NCBI GenBank assembly: GCA_963920575.1
Contig: OY986974.1
Location: 5,216,729-5,280,728 of the forward strand
Reading direction: 5' to 3'
Source: Narthecium ossifragum
Taxonomy: Eukaryota; Streptophyta; Magnoliopsida; Dioscoreales; Nartheciaceae
Length of the DNA stretch: 64,000 nucleotides
A program made the translations under genes and the position numbers. Shown here one piece after another: positions 12,589 through 24,354 of this stretch (position 1 is the first letter of the stretch; each line of letters starts with the position of its first letter). Under the pieces are notes generated by a model that worked only from the letters and a program-made list of their open reading frames with translations, searched no databases and was not told the DNA's origin.

Positions 12589-15500
12589 TTGTTCTTATGG
12601 AACGACAAAGAGAACGTGGAGTCAGTTATGGCCGATAACATGCCATACAGTATGGACACGCATGTCTTGGAGGCCTCCTTCTATGACTGCAATTATGGCC
12701 CCTTACAATTCATTCAGTTTGAAGATACACTCAAGGTAGTTTCTGAGAATGGAATTATGCTACGGGAGCGTGTGGCGGAGCTGTTTGATCCGGTAAGACC
12801 AACCTCAGTGGTCTTTGCACCTAAATCTGGCCGACAATCGGCCACAAACCAGAAGTGATGAGTTCAGACTCTGAAAGAAATCAGGCCGCTGTAACGGCCT
12901 TAAAAGCCAAACTAATGGCTTATCAAGTGGAAGCGTTCGCTGCACAAGAAGAGAACGACTAGATTGTCTAAAAGAGATCCCCCAAGAAGACGCGGAAGAA
13001 GTCCCCTGCGGCAAACGTGGAAATATGCAAGCTCAAGACCCCTTGGGAGAAATCAACCTTGGTGATGGCGAGGAGCATCGTCCAACATTCATCAGTAAGC
13101 TTATCGACCAAGATGTAAGGTACGAACTCATTGCCATTTTACGTTCATATAAAGATTGCTTCGCATGGGATTATAAAGAAATGACTGGTTTAGATAGAAA
13201 TATTGTAGAGCATGAACTACCTACTCGACCAAATTTTAAACCATATAAGCAAGCGCCTAGACGCTTTGCTCCAAACATAATCCCAGAAGTAAAGAAAGAA
13301 ATTGAACGATTGTTGAATGCTAACTTTATTAGAACGGCCAGATATGTAGAATGGCTGTCTAATATAGTGCCAGTTAAGAAGAAAAATGGCAAACTTAGAG
13401 TTTGTATAGACTTTAGAAATTTAAACTTGGCTACACCCAAAGATGAGTATCCCATGCCATCGGTCGATAATTTAGTTGATTCCACCGCTGGGCATGAAAT
13501 ATACTCATTTATGGATGGGTATTCTGGGTATAACCAAATATATATCGCCGATCATGATGTTCATAAAACGGCATTTAGATGTCCAGGATCACTTGGAAGT
13601 TATGAATGGGTTGTTATGCCCTTTGGTCTAAAAAACGCTGGTGCTACTTATCAGCGAGCGATGAACTTGATTGTTCATGATATGATTGGCCATTTTATTG
13701 AAGTCTATGTAGATGACATTGTAGTAAAATCACCAATTATGGCCGATCACTTTTCGCAATTGATCAAAGCTTTTGAGCGAATGAGAGAATATAATTTAAA
13801 ATTAAATCCCTTGAAATGTGCCTTTGGTGTGCAAGCAAGGAATTTCCTTGGTTTTCTCGTCCATCAGCGAGGAATAGAACTTGACCAAAACAAAGCAAAG
13901 TCTATAATTGAGGCCAGTCCTCCAAAGACTAAGAAAGAACTGCAAAAGTTTCTTGGTCAAGTAAATTTTTTAAGAAGGTTTATTGTTAACTGCGCAGGTA
14001 AAACTCAAGAGTTTTCATCACTCTTACGATTAAAGAATGAAGACGATTTCGTTTGGGAAGAGCGACATCAACAAGCCTTTGAACGCTTGAAGCAATGTTT
14101 ATCAACGCCACCAGTTATAGCGCCGCCAAGGTTGGAACAACCCATGAAGCTTTACATCGCTGCAGCAGACCGATCAATAGGCGGTCTCTTGGCGCAAGAT
14201 GGAAAAGATGGAGCTGAGAGAGCAGTGTATTATCTAAGTAGACAGTTGTTGCCTTATGAACAGAAGTACTCGGCCATAGAAAAGTTGTGCCTGGCCTTGT
14301 ATTTTATGTGTACCAAGCTTAGAGCTTATCTAAAACCTGTAACTGTCTACTTGATATCTAAGTTCAATGTATTAAAATTCTTGTTTTCTCAGCCAATTTT
14401 ACACCAACGTATTGGTTATTGGGTTTTAACTTTGGCTGAATTCGATATTCAATTTGTATCTCAAAAGGTTGTTAAGGGCCAGGCATTGGCCGATTTTTTA
14501 GCTAACTATCCTTGCGTAGATATACCAAAGGAATTAGAGCGAGAAATCAACAACATATCGCTCACCCCATGGACGATGTACTTTGATGGTTCTAAAACTA
14601 TCAATGGAGCTGGCCTTGGGATCACAATCCTATCGCCCATTGGACGCAAATATAAATTTGCGTATACTTTATCGCATTATGTACTAACAATCAGGCTGAG
14701 TATGAAGCTCTAATCATCGGCCTAGAAATTTTGTTGGATTTAGGAGTGTCCAATGTACAAATTAAAGGTGATTCACAATTAGTGATAAATCATATACTTG
14801 GACATTATAAATGCCAGAGCGATATCTTAATTCCATTTCATCAAATCGCTCTAATGTTGTTAAATCGTTTTAACGATTTTGAATTACTCTTCGTTCCAAG
14901 ATTGCAGAACGTTGAAGCTAATACCCTGGCCCAAATAGCATCAGGATATAAAGTGTTAAAACACTTGGGGGGCATGAACGATTATAGTTCTGGTATGATA
15001 CACTCTGCACTAGAGCGATATAATCGACCAAACGATGTAAGTCTAATCGATAGCCAACCAGATTGGCGGACCCCAATCGTCGATTTTTTGAAAGACCAAT
15101 CGCTTAAGGTCGATAGAAAAATCCGTCTTAAGGCGATACATTATTTTCTACAAAATGACATTTTATATAAACGTCGACCAGATGGAGTTTTATTACGCTG
15201 TTTGCATCCTGATGAGGCTAAATTAACAATGGTCGAGATACATAATGGTGTTTGTGGAGCACATCAATCTGACATCAAAATGCGCTGGCTAATAATGCGC
15301 AGTGGCTTTTATAGGCCACGCATGGGGGAGGAGTGTGCTATATATGCAAAAGGATGTGAAGCATGCCAAAGACATGGTCCATTACAACGAGCTCCAGCAA
15401 GTGAGTTATCGATTATAGTTAAACCTTGGCCATTCAGAAGTTGGGCGATAGACATTATAGGAAAAATTTATCCTCCATCGTCCATGTTGCACAAGTTTGT

Positions 15501-16311
15501 AATTGTGGCAACAGATTACTTTACTAAATGGGTGGAAGCGATTCCATTAAAAAAATGTTTTTGATGATTAAGTGATAAACTTCATTTGGGAAAACATCAT
15601 ATGTAGATTTGGCATTCCACAAACAATTGTGTCCGATCAAGGGACAATGTTTGTAAGTTCTAGGGTAAAGAATTTTTTGGCTGAGTATAAAATTAATATG
15701 GCCAATTCTACACCCTATTATGCCCAGTCTAATGGACAAGCTGAAGCGTCCAATAAAACCATCAAGTCTATCATAAGAAAGATGATGGACGATAACCCAA
15801 GGCAATGGCATGAAGGTTTACTAAGAGCGTTATGGGCACATAGAACTACACCTAAGTCTAGTACTAAGGTTACGCCTTATCAATTAGTTTATGGTCAAGA
15901 GGCGGTGCTACCGGCTGAGATAAATGTTCTATCGCCCAGAGTTATGGAACAAGATCGCTCAACTAGTGAGGAATATGAGGACGCATTAATGTATAATCTT
16001 CTAGAGCTCGATGAGCAACGAGCTATTGCTTTAGAAAATATAGAGGCACAAAAGTTAAAAGTGGCCGATATCTACAATAAAACGGTAGTATCAAAAGAGT
16101 TTCAAGAAGGAGATCTAGTTTGGAAAACGATCCTACCTATAGATCGTAATGATCCCAAATATGGAAAGTGGTCGCCCAATTGGGAATGACCATACTTGGT
16201 CGATCAAGTATTTCCAAATGGATCATATCAACTGAGGAATATTGACGGTGGGTTGCATCGATCAATGATAAATGGTCGATACATTAAGAAGTATTACCCA
16301 TCAATGGAATA
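12589..16311 (+). pseudogene. Tat pol: reverse transcriptase, two RNase H domains, integrase, broken
   Basis: Replication and integration enzymes. RT spans about 13170-13900 with the catalytic YVDDIVV at about 13708. The ordinary RNase H follows to about 14510. A second RNase H of the Tat type begins with YFDGSKT near 14580. The integrase zinc finger is at about 15240-15375 and the core runs from about 15420 to 15900. Breaks: a one-base frameshift near 14690, a frameshift plus TAA near 15560-15572, and a TGA at 16187-16189. The last recognisable residues end at a stop at 16309-16311. The long open stretches that survive indicate recent decay. Confidence 0.9.
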
Positions 16312-16609
16312 AAAGGCATAGAAGGAAAACGTCCTTAAAATATGGATGATAGCAATTAACAAAATACGACCTTGAGATTTGGACGACAGCAATTGACAAA
16401 TATTGTTCATTAAAATTGTCGGCCAAAAATTTTTACATTACAAGATTTTATCGCACATATCAGACAAGAAAAAATTATCTCTTCAAAGAGAGATTCTGAG
16501 ATAAAAGAGCAATTTTTTCACGGACTGCCCTAAAGCGTTGCTTGTTCTTCACAAGCTCACCCTTCAACTCGACTTGGTGATCTTTTGAGGAATTCGCCTC
16601 CAAAGCGAC
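16312..16609 (+). other. Spacer between Tat pol and the antisense gene
   Basis: About 300 bp between the end of integrase and the end of the antisense coiled-coil exon. It holds several CGNCCA/TGGNCG words like the rest of the element and no coding sequence I can support. Confidence 0.6.
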
Positions 16610-19600
16610 CTACTCTTGCATCATTTGATTGCCCTCCTCAGCCAGTTTAGTAGTCTCGTGAAGGAGATAGTTCTTTTGAGTGGTGCACTGGGCGATTTTT
16701 TCCTCTAGCTCTTTCATTTGGTTTTGGTAACCAAGGATCTCTGATTCTTTTTCGCCAATATCATCAGTATTTTTCTGGAGATGTTTAACACGGTTACTGA
16801 TGATATCTCTTATGTGAGTACGCCATTCTTGACGTTCCCCTATAAGAACTATCTCATTCATTAGGTTATTCCTCTCAGCAGTCAGACTCTCAACTTTGAT
16901 CTTAATGCTGTGAATATCGTCCATATCACTGGACGAAAACCCTAAGACTGTAGGATCCACGGAGAGAAAAGGTGTTATAGCTTTGTCCAGTGCTTCACTA
17001 TCTGATCTGGTGAAGTCTTCTTCAGGTAGTTTGTCCAAAACTACAAGACATTGAGATAAAGCACGCCTGAATTCTTCATGTTGACTGCCTTGTGCAACTT
17101 CAGGGTCAACAGTCATTTTCTTGGCAGTTACTATAGAATGCCAGGAATCCGAGAAGGTCTGGACAATATTCATTAATTGGGCGAGATCGCCCTGAAAAGA
17201 ACAAGCATTCAGTAAGAGTTAACACTAAATGGTCGAAAGAATCAAATTGAACTATTGAATACCTGTGAAGAGGTAGAACTGGATGGATGAGCAGTGGGAG
17301 TAACAAAAGATGAAGTTGAAGTCCTCATTACAGAAGGAACAGCTGCCGGGCTTTTAGTAGTCGCCCTTGTTTGAACATCAATAGTTGATGTTAAAACATG
17401 AGAAGTTGGCGATATAATATCGACCATTACTTGTTTAAGGATACCACAGCGGGATGTTGGAGATGCAATGATTGCCTCTGTTGATGAGACAACTGGAGAA
17501 GCAGCGACGCCCGGTTTAACAGTTTTGGCCGAGGGATCTTCAACCAGAGGTGGAGCAGCTGGGAGATTAGGAGAAGCTGATACAGAAGATAAACTCGCAT
17601 TACCAAGGTCTCGTAAAAGACTATACGGACCGTGAACGAGTATTCTACCAGTTAATGGCAAACCTGGTTTAGATGGAATTGCATTTAAGACGTCAAAAAG
17701 GTTGTTATCGTCTTCATCCTCCTCTTCTCGACCAGAGTCTTGGCCTCCAGACTTTTGCTTCCTCGATTCCTGAAGATTTAAACGTCAGAGAATGGTCGAT
17801 AGATCGATCATCAGTAAAATAAGGTTATCTATACTTTTAAATTCTTTTGGGTGAGTCGTTTGATTCTACCACCAGAACGTACATGCGCCTTTGCCTTTGA
17901 AGAAGATTTGGCCGAGGAAGTTGGAGGCACACTCTTATCAGCATGATCAGGAGAAGTTGGAGGATGTTCCTCGACCATTTGTGATGGAGATGTATCAACC
18001 ACAACCTCATGAACTTTGGTTGTAGGTCGAGAAGGAGACAAAGAATACACAGAGCTCGGAGTACTAGAGCCCACCTCTACCGCAGTCCTGAAAACGTAAA
18101 GGTTTAAGTATCAAAAGGAGAATACCAACATAACTGGAAAGAAAATATTATGATACTCACGTGGCATGAGCAGATTGACTGCTTCGATGACTGCTGCCGG
18201 GAGAATCAACCTTTTCCTCTACAACTGGCCGAGAAGATGATTGATCTTTCGGAGAGGAAGAAGGCTGAGGTTGGACGATAGTTTTTTCTTTCCCACGTCT
18301 CTTTATGAGAGGTTCATCATCCTCATCGTTGGAACCTATCGATCGAGGAGACGATTGATTTTTTTGGAGAAGAAGATGGTTGAGGTTGGACGATGGTTTT
18401 TCCCTTACCACGCTTCTTTTTAGGCGGTGCATCGCCCTCATCGTCTGAACCTATCGATCATATGTTATTAAATTAAGAAAGGATATCAAAAAATCAAGAA
18501 GAACGATGAAGATATACCTTTTGTCTTTCGTTTACTTGGTGGAGGACCAACAGCCATTTGCTTTTGTCTTTTCTTCTCCTTTGGAGGAATGAATTTCTCA
18601 AAAACTAGGTCCTTGTCAGCAAAGAAAAGACGTTCATCGACCATTTCTTTCCAGCTGTCCGTGATACTAGCTTCAATCTCGCTAGTAGGCTCAAAAGGTC
18701 TAAGCCTAAACCTCTTAATGAGGAGCAATTCTCTCTTATCCACATAAATTACTCGCTCAATGTCTGGGAAGATACATCGCCCTCTAGCGACAATATTGAA
18801 GCTGAAGTATGGTGGCACTGGCCAAGATTGTTTAAGGCCAAATTGGCGAGCAGCAAAATTGGGAGCATAAACTTCTACTCCACATTTATTGTTCGCCTTA
18901 CCCCAAGCCGTATCGAAGTGAAGATCACGGCCGATAAGAAAACGGGCCCAAGCCAGTATCTTATCATCAGACTCTAAGTCTGAAGAAAGATCAAGTAAAG
19001 GCTTAATGGACGATGGGTGAGACTCAGGGTTGAATGGACGATATGAAGAAAAATTGGACAAAGTATAGAAATAATTGAACGCCTGTCGAAAGGACTTGGG
19101 AATAGAAGATGAAGAAAGATACAAATGGCCTTGAGTTCTGGCCGATGAAGATGAAGGCGGCATATGAAGATCAGGGAAGTAAGCTCTAAGCCATAATTGG
19201 ACGAGCCACAGAGGACCAAATCCCGTCAAGCTACCACCTTCCCTCAACTGTTCAAGGACGAGATACATTCCTCGGTAGATGGCCGACAAAACAAAAGGTG
19301 CAAGAGAAAAAAACTTGTTTGCCTGAAGAAAGGTCCTGAGCGAGTGGGATATACCCCTTGACAGGTCTTTTGGTAGGAAGGCAAAGGACGTATTTACATA
19401 GCCAATAGTAAATGAACGCTAATCGTTCAAGAGAGTTTAGAGGGCCATCGCTCTCAGACAACTTGGCATAGTAATTAATGAAAAGGCTATAGTTCTTATC
19501 GGCCTCAAAAACAATTTCTTTCTTGGGTACGTCCATATTGGCCGATACAGAAGTACTAAGTGGAGTTAAACCCATTAAGAGCGATATGTCCAGTACAGTT

Positions 19601-20103
19601 ATGGTGAGCGAACCAAAGGGAAAGACAAAATTGTTATATTCTGTCGACCAAAAAAGGAGCGACGAAATAAGCAAGTTAGAGTCTTGAAGAGGAACCCTGG
19701 TGCTCAAATCCAAAAAGTCTAAAATACCCGCATCAGAAAAAATTGACTTAATCTCAGAATGGCCAATCATCCTATTATACCATTTGACAAACTTGTTATC
19801 AACTAACGGCCAGGAGATGATAGGATTTTTTGAAGAAAGAGAAGATAAATTTAGGGTTCCAGAAAAGGGCAAATCGCCAGAAATAGGAAAAGAATGAACA
19901 AGAATAGCCTCCTCGGAATCAAGAGAAGAAATACTTTCAGGAATGAAGCAATGACCCAAAATAAACAACTGAGAGTTAAGGTCACCTTCCCGGACCAGAT
20001 AATCGCTCCTTATGTCCTTCGACTTCATGTTCTCATTGTAATCCCCAACGGCGGACGTCACCTCTTTCTGCACGTCGTTGTCAGCCTTGATCTCGCGCCC
20101 CAT
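16610..20103 (-). pseudogene. Antisense plant mobile domain (PMD) gene inside the Tat element
   Basis: A multi-exon gene opposite to gag-pol. The PMD (aminotransferase-like) part runs from ATG 20103 to about 18486 and includes MGLTPLS and the FGPLWLVQLWLRAYFP stretch. The frame shifts by one at a T run near 19307-19316 (as read on the minus strand), after which it continues from 19289. Downstream Ser/Pro/Lys-rich exons are at about 18441-18157 (with a diverged in-tandem repeat of a KGKTIVQPQPSSSPK-like segment), 18074-17829 and 17661-17242, followed by a coiled-coil exon at 17173-16610 (SLTAERNNLMNEI, MKELEEKIAQ). GT donors follow several of these pieces. Tat elements are known to carry extra ORFs, some with domains shared with DNA transposons. 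The function is unknown; PMD proteins of the host act in transposon silencing. Confidence 0.75.
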
Positions 20104-20441
20104 GATGACGAAAGGGTGTAGACGCCGGAGTTAAGAGGAAAAGAACAAAGAACCGCCGCGGAGGTAGGTAAAGAGCAGTAAAACCCTAGGAGACTTGAAG
20201 AAGAAGACAGGCGAAGAAAGTTCTTTCCTGGCTAAAGGAAGGGATTTAAATAAAGGGTTTTTTGTCGTTACTTGCCAAAAGGTTTAAATGCCGGATCCCA
20301 AAAGATTTGGATAGAGAAAAGAAACGGCGCAGCGGTTCATTTTCCTAAACATCCGCTATGATTAAATTTGAAAACCTAGGCAAAACAGTCAAATCCCGTC
20401 TGATGCGGTTACCTCGTCATTAAAGCGTCTCCTCGATTACC

Positions 20442-20456
20442 GCATGGGGGGCAAAA
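20442..20456 (+). promoter_or_regulatory. Tat polypurine tract
   Basis: GCATGGGGGGCAAAA directly precedes the TGTTAG start of the 3' LTR, the position and composition of a plus-strand primer. It ends exactly at the LTR border. Confidence 0.8.
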
Positions 20457-20979
20457 TGTTAGCCAAAATAATGGCTAAATCATTAATGACGGACACGTAA
20501 GCAAAAAAGTAATGATTAAATGGACGATAACTATAGAATTATCGACTAAATGAATGATATAATATCGACCAAATGAACGATGGAATCCTATCGACCAAAT
20601 GGACGATAGAATATTGACCAAATGGACGATATCGTCCATATAGCACCATCACTTAAGGGACTAAGGACGATAATCGCCCAAAAGTCACAATTGGACATGT
20701 TACTCAATATCATCGTCTAAAAGCAATTAACACGTGTGCCAAATATGATTAAAAAACACATGCAGGTATGACGTGGACAAGAAACGATAAGTAAGCCAGC
20801 ATAATCGTGCCGTATGCAACGAACGAGCATCGACCACGTGTACTCTCCAAACCAGACACGAACGTGGGAGAAGCTGTTATGGAGCAGTTCGCGCACGATC
20901 TCCTCCTTTTACGCCATCAACCCTCAAGGCGGGAGCAGTTATTTAGTTCCTAGGATAAATAGCTTCTCTTCTCCACTGT
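20457..20979 (+). repeat. 3' LTR of the Tat element, truncated
   Basis: 523 bp, aligned to 7610-8133 of the 5' LTR. I count nine substitutions, all transitions, and one single-base indel. Identity stops after CTCCACTGT at 20979, where the 5' copy goes on into its poly-C run. The missing 215 bp include the CTAACA end, so element and neighbour meet at a breakpoint rather than a normal LTR border. Confidence 0.85.
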
Positions 20980-23100
20980 CAATTTAATCCTCAAGTTCAT
21001 ACAAAAATTTCGACAGAATCCCCTTTATAATTATAGCACAAGAAACCTGTACATTTTATAATTTCAACTTGAGCAATGACACCATTGTAGATAACTAATT
21101 ATTACATTTCTCAAATGTCTACATTAAAGAATATTACAACATTTCTCAAATAGAACTGAATTAATAATCATACAATTCTGTTATTGGATACATCAGATTA
21201 TTCATCAATTTGTACATCATTGATTAAAACTGTACATTAACTGTAGAAGAACTCCTTGAAGCTCCAAGTCCTCGATCAACTCGAAATATCACACCATCTT
21301 CTAAAAGAACACCTGAAAGAAGAAATTGCATCGACATTCATCGCCGATGCAGCCCAGGTAGGGTGAGCAACAATGCCCAGTAGGGTTCTACTCTACGTCG
21401 CACAGAAAGAAGGTGAAACTGCAACTGTGTCGTTCTCTGCCTAAGCCTAAGGTATGTCAAGGGGCCCCATAACCCCGTCAATTCCTGAGGGCTCATGTCC
21501 AGGTCCCACCCTCACCCAAGAACAAATGAGAGGAAACAAATACTGCGGGCTCCTGTCCAGGTACCACCCTGCCCAGTCATACCATCTCTCGCGGGGACAC
21601 ACATGTCAAGGACATCGACAACCATCCTTAACGCTTGGCTTTGGAGATCCGACACGACCTCTACACCTCAAGTACAATAATATCAAACATGGTCGACTAT
21701 AACAATAACCTCAAATGACATCAAACATAATTATTGATGACAATCACGTCCTAATCCTTGACTACCCAAACCCCGGTCCTAGGGCTAGATCCAGGGTACC
21801 CGAGAACCCTGGATCGGCGATCGAATCCATCGCCTACCACCTAGCCTGAATGCCTCTAATGTAAGCATCATGCATGAGCCTATTCAAAGAACTAGGCCTA
21901 GGTGTCTCTACATGCTAAATCATCAGTCAATTGTCCACGATGTTATAACAAAGATACACATTTGGCATACCATAAGTTGAGAACAAGACCATCACGAAAA
22001 ACAATAACCTTTCAACTATTCACATGCAGGGAACGCCTTCAACCCAACTAAACTACACATTTCCAAGGGGCTTCACTCCCTTCGTTAACCCACAAATAAA
22101 AATAGAAACGGGCACACCGCCGGCCCTAGGCTTAAGCATGGTATAAGTGTATAATAAGTGGACAAATAACAAGAACTTGTAGCAATTGAGTAAAGGGAGG
22201 AACAATTGGCACCAATGATAACCACCAGTAGTATGCACATGGACCATAGCAACATTCAGCATAAACTAATTGGAGGGCTACCTTAGCATTTCATTCAAAC
22301 ATTAATTCAGAGAATTAGAAGGACACTAGGACTCACTATCAAATTTCAGCAGCGAGGGGCAAAGCCACGAGCACCTTGCCGGCAAGTAACCGACTACACA
22401 AGAACACAACCCGCAAGGGTCAGATGTCCTACGACCATCCAATCCACACAGTAGTACCACGAGGCAAGGGAAGAATACCAGTACAACTACGACCATCAAA
22501 GAAGAAGGAAACTGAGCTTCTAACTCGAGAGCAAGGGAAAACAGGGGCATCTAAACAGTCGCGGCAATCCACGCAATCACAAACACTAAGAGCAACCCAT
22601 GGCAGCAAGGAAACGAAACAGAGCAGATGCAAAGATGGGAGGGGAAGAACACCATCGGAGCTACAAACACAGAACTGATGCATAAATCCTAAGCTAACAA
22701 CATCGCAGTCCATCGAACCAGGGTAAGGGGAGAGATCTCATCAAGAAAAACCACCACTAATCCATAACGCCAGCAAGGAGAAGGTGAAGAACATCAATAG
22801 AGGACCCACAAGATCAACAGAGCATCAAGCTAACACTAGAGGGGTCGAGGAGGTCCAAGAGGAGAAGAAATCTTGTCACAGCCCAACTACAACCTGCAAA
22901 CCCAAACTAACACCAAGAGACTCAAGGGAAAAATCGCGAAAATGGACAGGAGGACCTCCAGTATCCGGCCAACCAAGAACAGAGGAGAAGAAAATCCACA
23001 GAAAGCCATCGATCAAAACCAAAAACCACAGAAGCAAGCAAGAAATCTCATCAGAAGTCCGTTGGCATCCAAAGTTCTAAGAAACCGCAGCAAAGAAGAG
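20980..23100 (-). repeat. LTR family copy A, minus orientation, truncated
   Basis: It shares with the other copies of this LTR family a CAGTAGGGTTCTACTCTACG word (21380-21400) and the neighbouring GCCCAGGTAGGGTGAGCA block, the reverse complement of 24484-24545. The end next to the Tat element lacks the TGTCRCGCCCC terminus of copy D, and its promoter end is not visible. Short open frames here look like chance. Confidence 0.6.
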
Positions 23101-23418
23101 AGAAGAAACATCAACACGCAGTCCTGAGCCGGTTTCTTGTTCTAAGTCCCTCTGACCTGGCTCGACCGCGTGGGTCGAGAGCCGGTTTCCTGTTGGTTTG
23201 GTTCCGCGTCGGGCACGATCGGGCGATCGTGTGGCGGTTTGGACCCCGGGGGCATTTTGGTAAATATGCCTTCTGGTGGTCGGTTTCACACCCGTGTTCC
23301 ACACACTGCCTTGGATTGACGTATGTGTTTGATTAGAATCCCTAGGGTGCGTCCGATCGGAGGATCGGAGCTCGATCGGGGAAGATCGAATCGGACGGCT
23401 GAGATAGATCTGGATTTT

Positions 23419-23427
23419 CTATATAAG
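23419..23427 (+). promoter_or_regulatory. TATA box of LTR copy B
   Basis: CTATATAAG, followed by a CT-rich stretch typical of plant transcription starts. It fixes the sense orientation of the LTR family and places the hairpin array about 0.5-0.9 kb downstream, inside the probable transcript. Confidence 0.6.
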
Positions 23428-23955
23428 CCCTGTCCCTTTCTCTCTCTTTCTTTCTCTTCTCCTGTCGTTTTCTCTCCTTCTCTCTCTCCTTCGGCTAAGC
23501 TAGGGTTTGGAGACTTGGGCTTCAGAGCGCGGATCTTGGCGGCTTGACCAGCGGGACGCGTGGAGAAGCTACCCTACTTGCTCAAGTAGGTGTTTCTACC
23601 TCGATCCTAGGATCGGGTTCTCCTAGGATAGGTTTATTGTACTTTCGCTATAGGAATACATGTTAGAATGCTATGTAGCTCTTTGTGCATGTAGTGTGGA
23701 GGATTTGAAGTATTCTTATCTCGCTTTTTCCGTATTCTAACGGTTGGTTTTCGTATTATCGCCGTTTTGTCGGTTTTCGTCCATTTGGACCTAGATAAGA
23801 GATTTAACAGTCAAAAGCTGGATTTCTTCATCCCATTAGCTTCTCCATTGTTAAATACGCTTGCTTGCGAAATCTCTTTGTTTTCCAACTTGATTTGATC
23901 CTTAAAATCCAAGAAATTGGATTTCCGGCACTGTTCTGAAGAACTGTGCCTAAGG

Positions 23956-24354
23956 CTCGACGGTCGATCGGTGCATCGACCGTCAAGCATTGATACGCTC
24001 CTTCGGTGCTCGACGGTCGATCGGTGCATCGACCGTCAAGTATTGTTTTACTCTTTCTGGGCCTGGCGGTCGACCGTCGCATCGACCGTCGGGCTCTGTC
24101 AGGATTTTAGCCTCCCAGGGTCGATGCATGGATCGACCGCGGGATCTTCTCTTTTTGGCCATTTACCTGACGGTCGACCGTCGCATCGACCGTCAGGCAC
24201 TGTTTGGTTTTGGGCTTCTCAGGGTCGATGGGTGGATCGACCGTCGTCCCTTTGGTTTTCTTCGCGTTGGTGTCACGGTCGACCGTGACATCGACCGCAC
24301 GGTCGACCGTGACACCGACCGTGGTCTCACGGTCGACCGTCGCATCGACCGTGG
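23956..24354 (+). repeat. Array of nine fixed-geometry dyad repeats, TCGA-N8-TCGA
   Basis: TCGA pairs start at 23964/23976, 24017/24029, 24070/24082, 24121/24133, 24174/24186, 24225/24237, 24279/24291, 24303/24315 (CCGA in the second half) and 24333/24345. Every pair is exactly 12 bp apart. Most read CGGTCGA-N8-TCGACCG and can fold into a hairpin; flanking bases often extend the stem (GACGG with CCGTC, CACGG with CCGTG). The sequence between units is unrelated. Confidence 0.9.

Larger units (their letters stand above)
7610..20979 (+). mobile_element. Ty3/gypsy LTR retrotransposon, Tat type, decayed, with antisense PMD gene
   Basis: A 13.4-kb element. The order is 5' LTR (7610-8348), primer site (8354-8371), gag and protease (8387-12585), RT, RNase H, a second RNase H and integrase (12589-16311), a long antisense gene (20103-16610), polypurine tract (20442-20456) and 3' LTR (20457-20979). 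The second, archaeal-type RNase H after the ordinary one and an extra ORF between integrase and 3' LTR are hallmarks of the Tat lineage. The copy is dead: stop codons and frameshifts break both gag and pol. No target duplication can be tested because the 3' LTR is truncated. Confidence 0.9.

Noticed and set aside
22376..23127. Several overlapping plus-strand open frames
   Set aside because: They lie in an LTR copy, share no family motif, and have no splice context; composition explains them.
23956..24354. A CRISPR-like array
   Set aside because: Repeats are palindromic and short with irregular intervals, the DNA is plant nuclear, and no cas genes exist.
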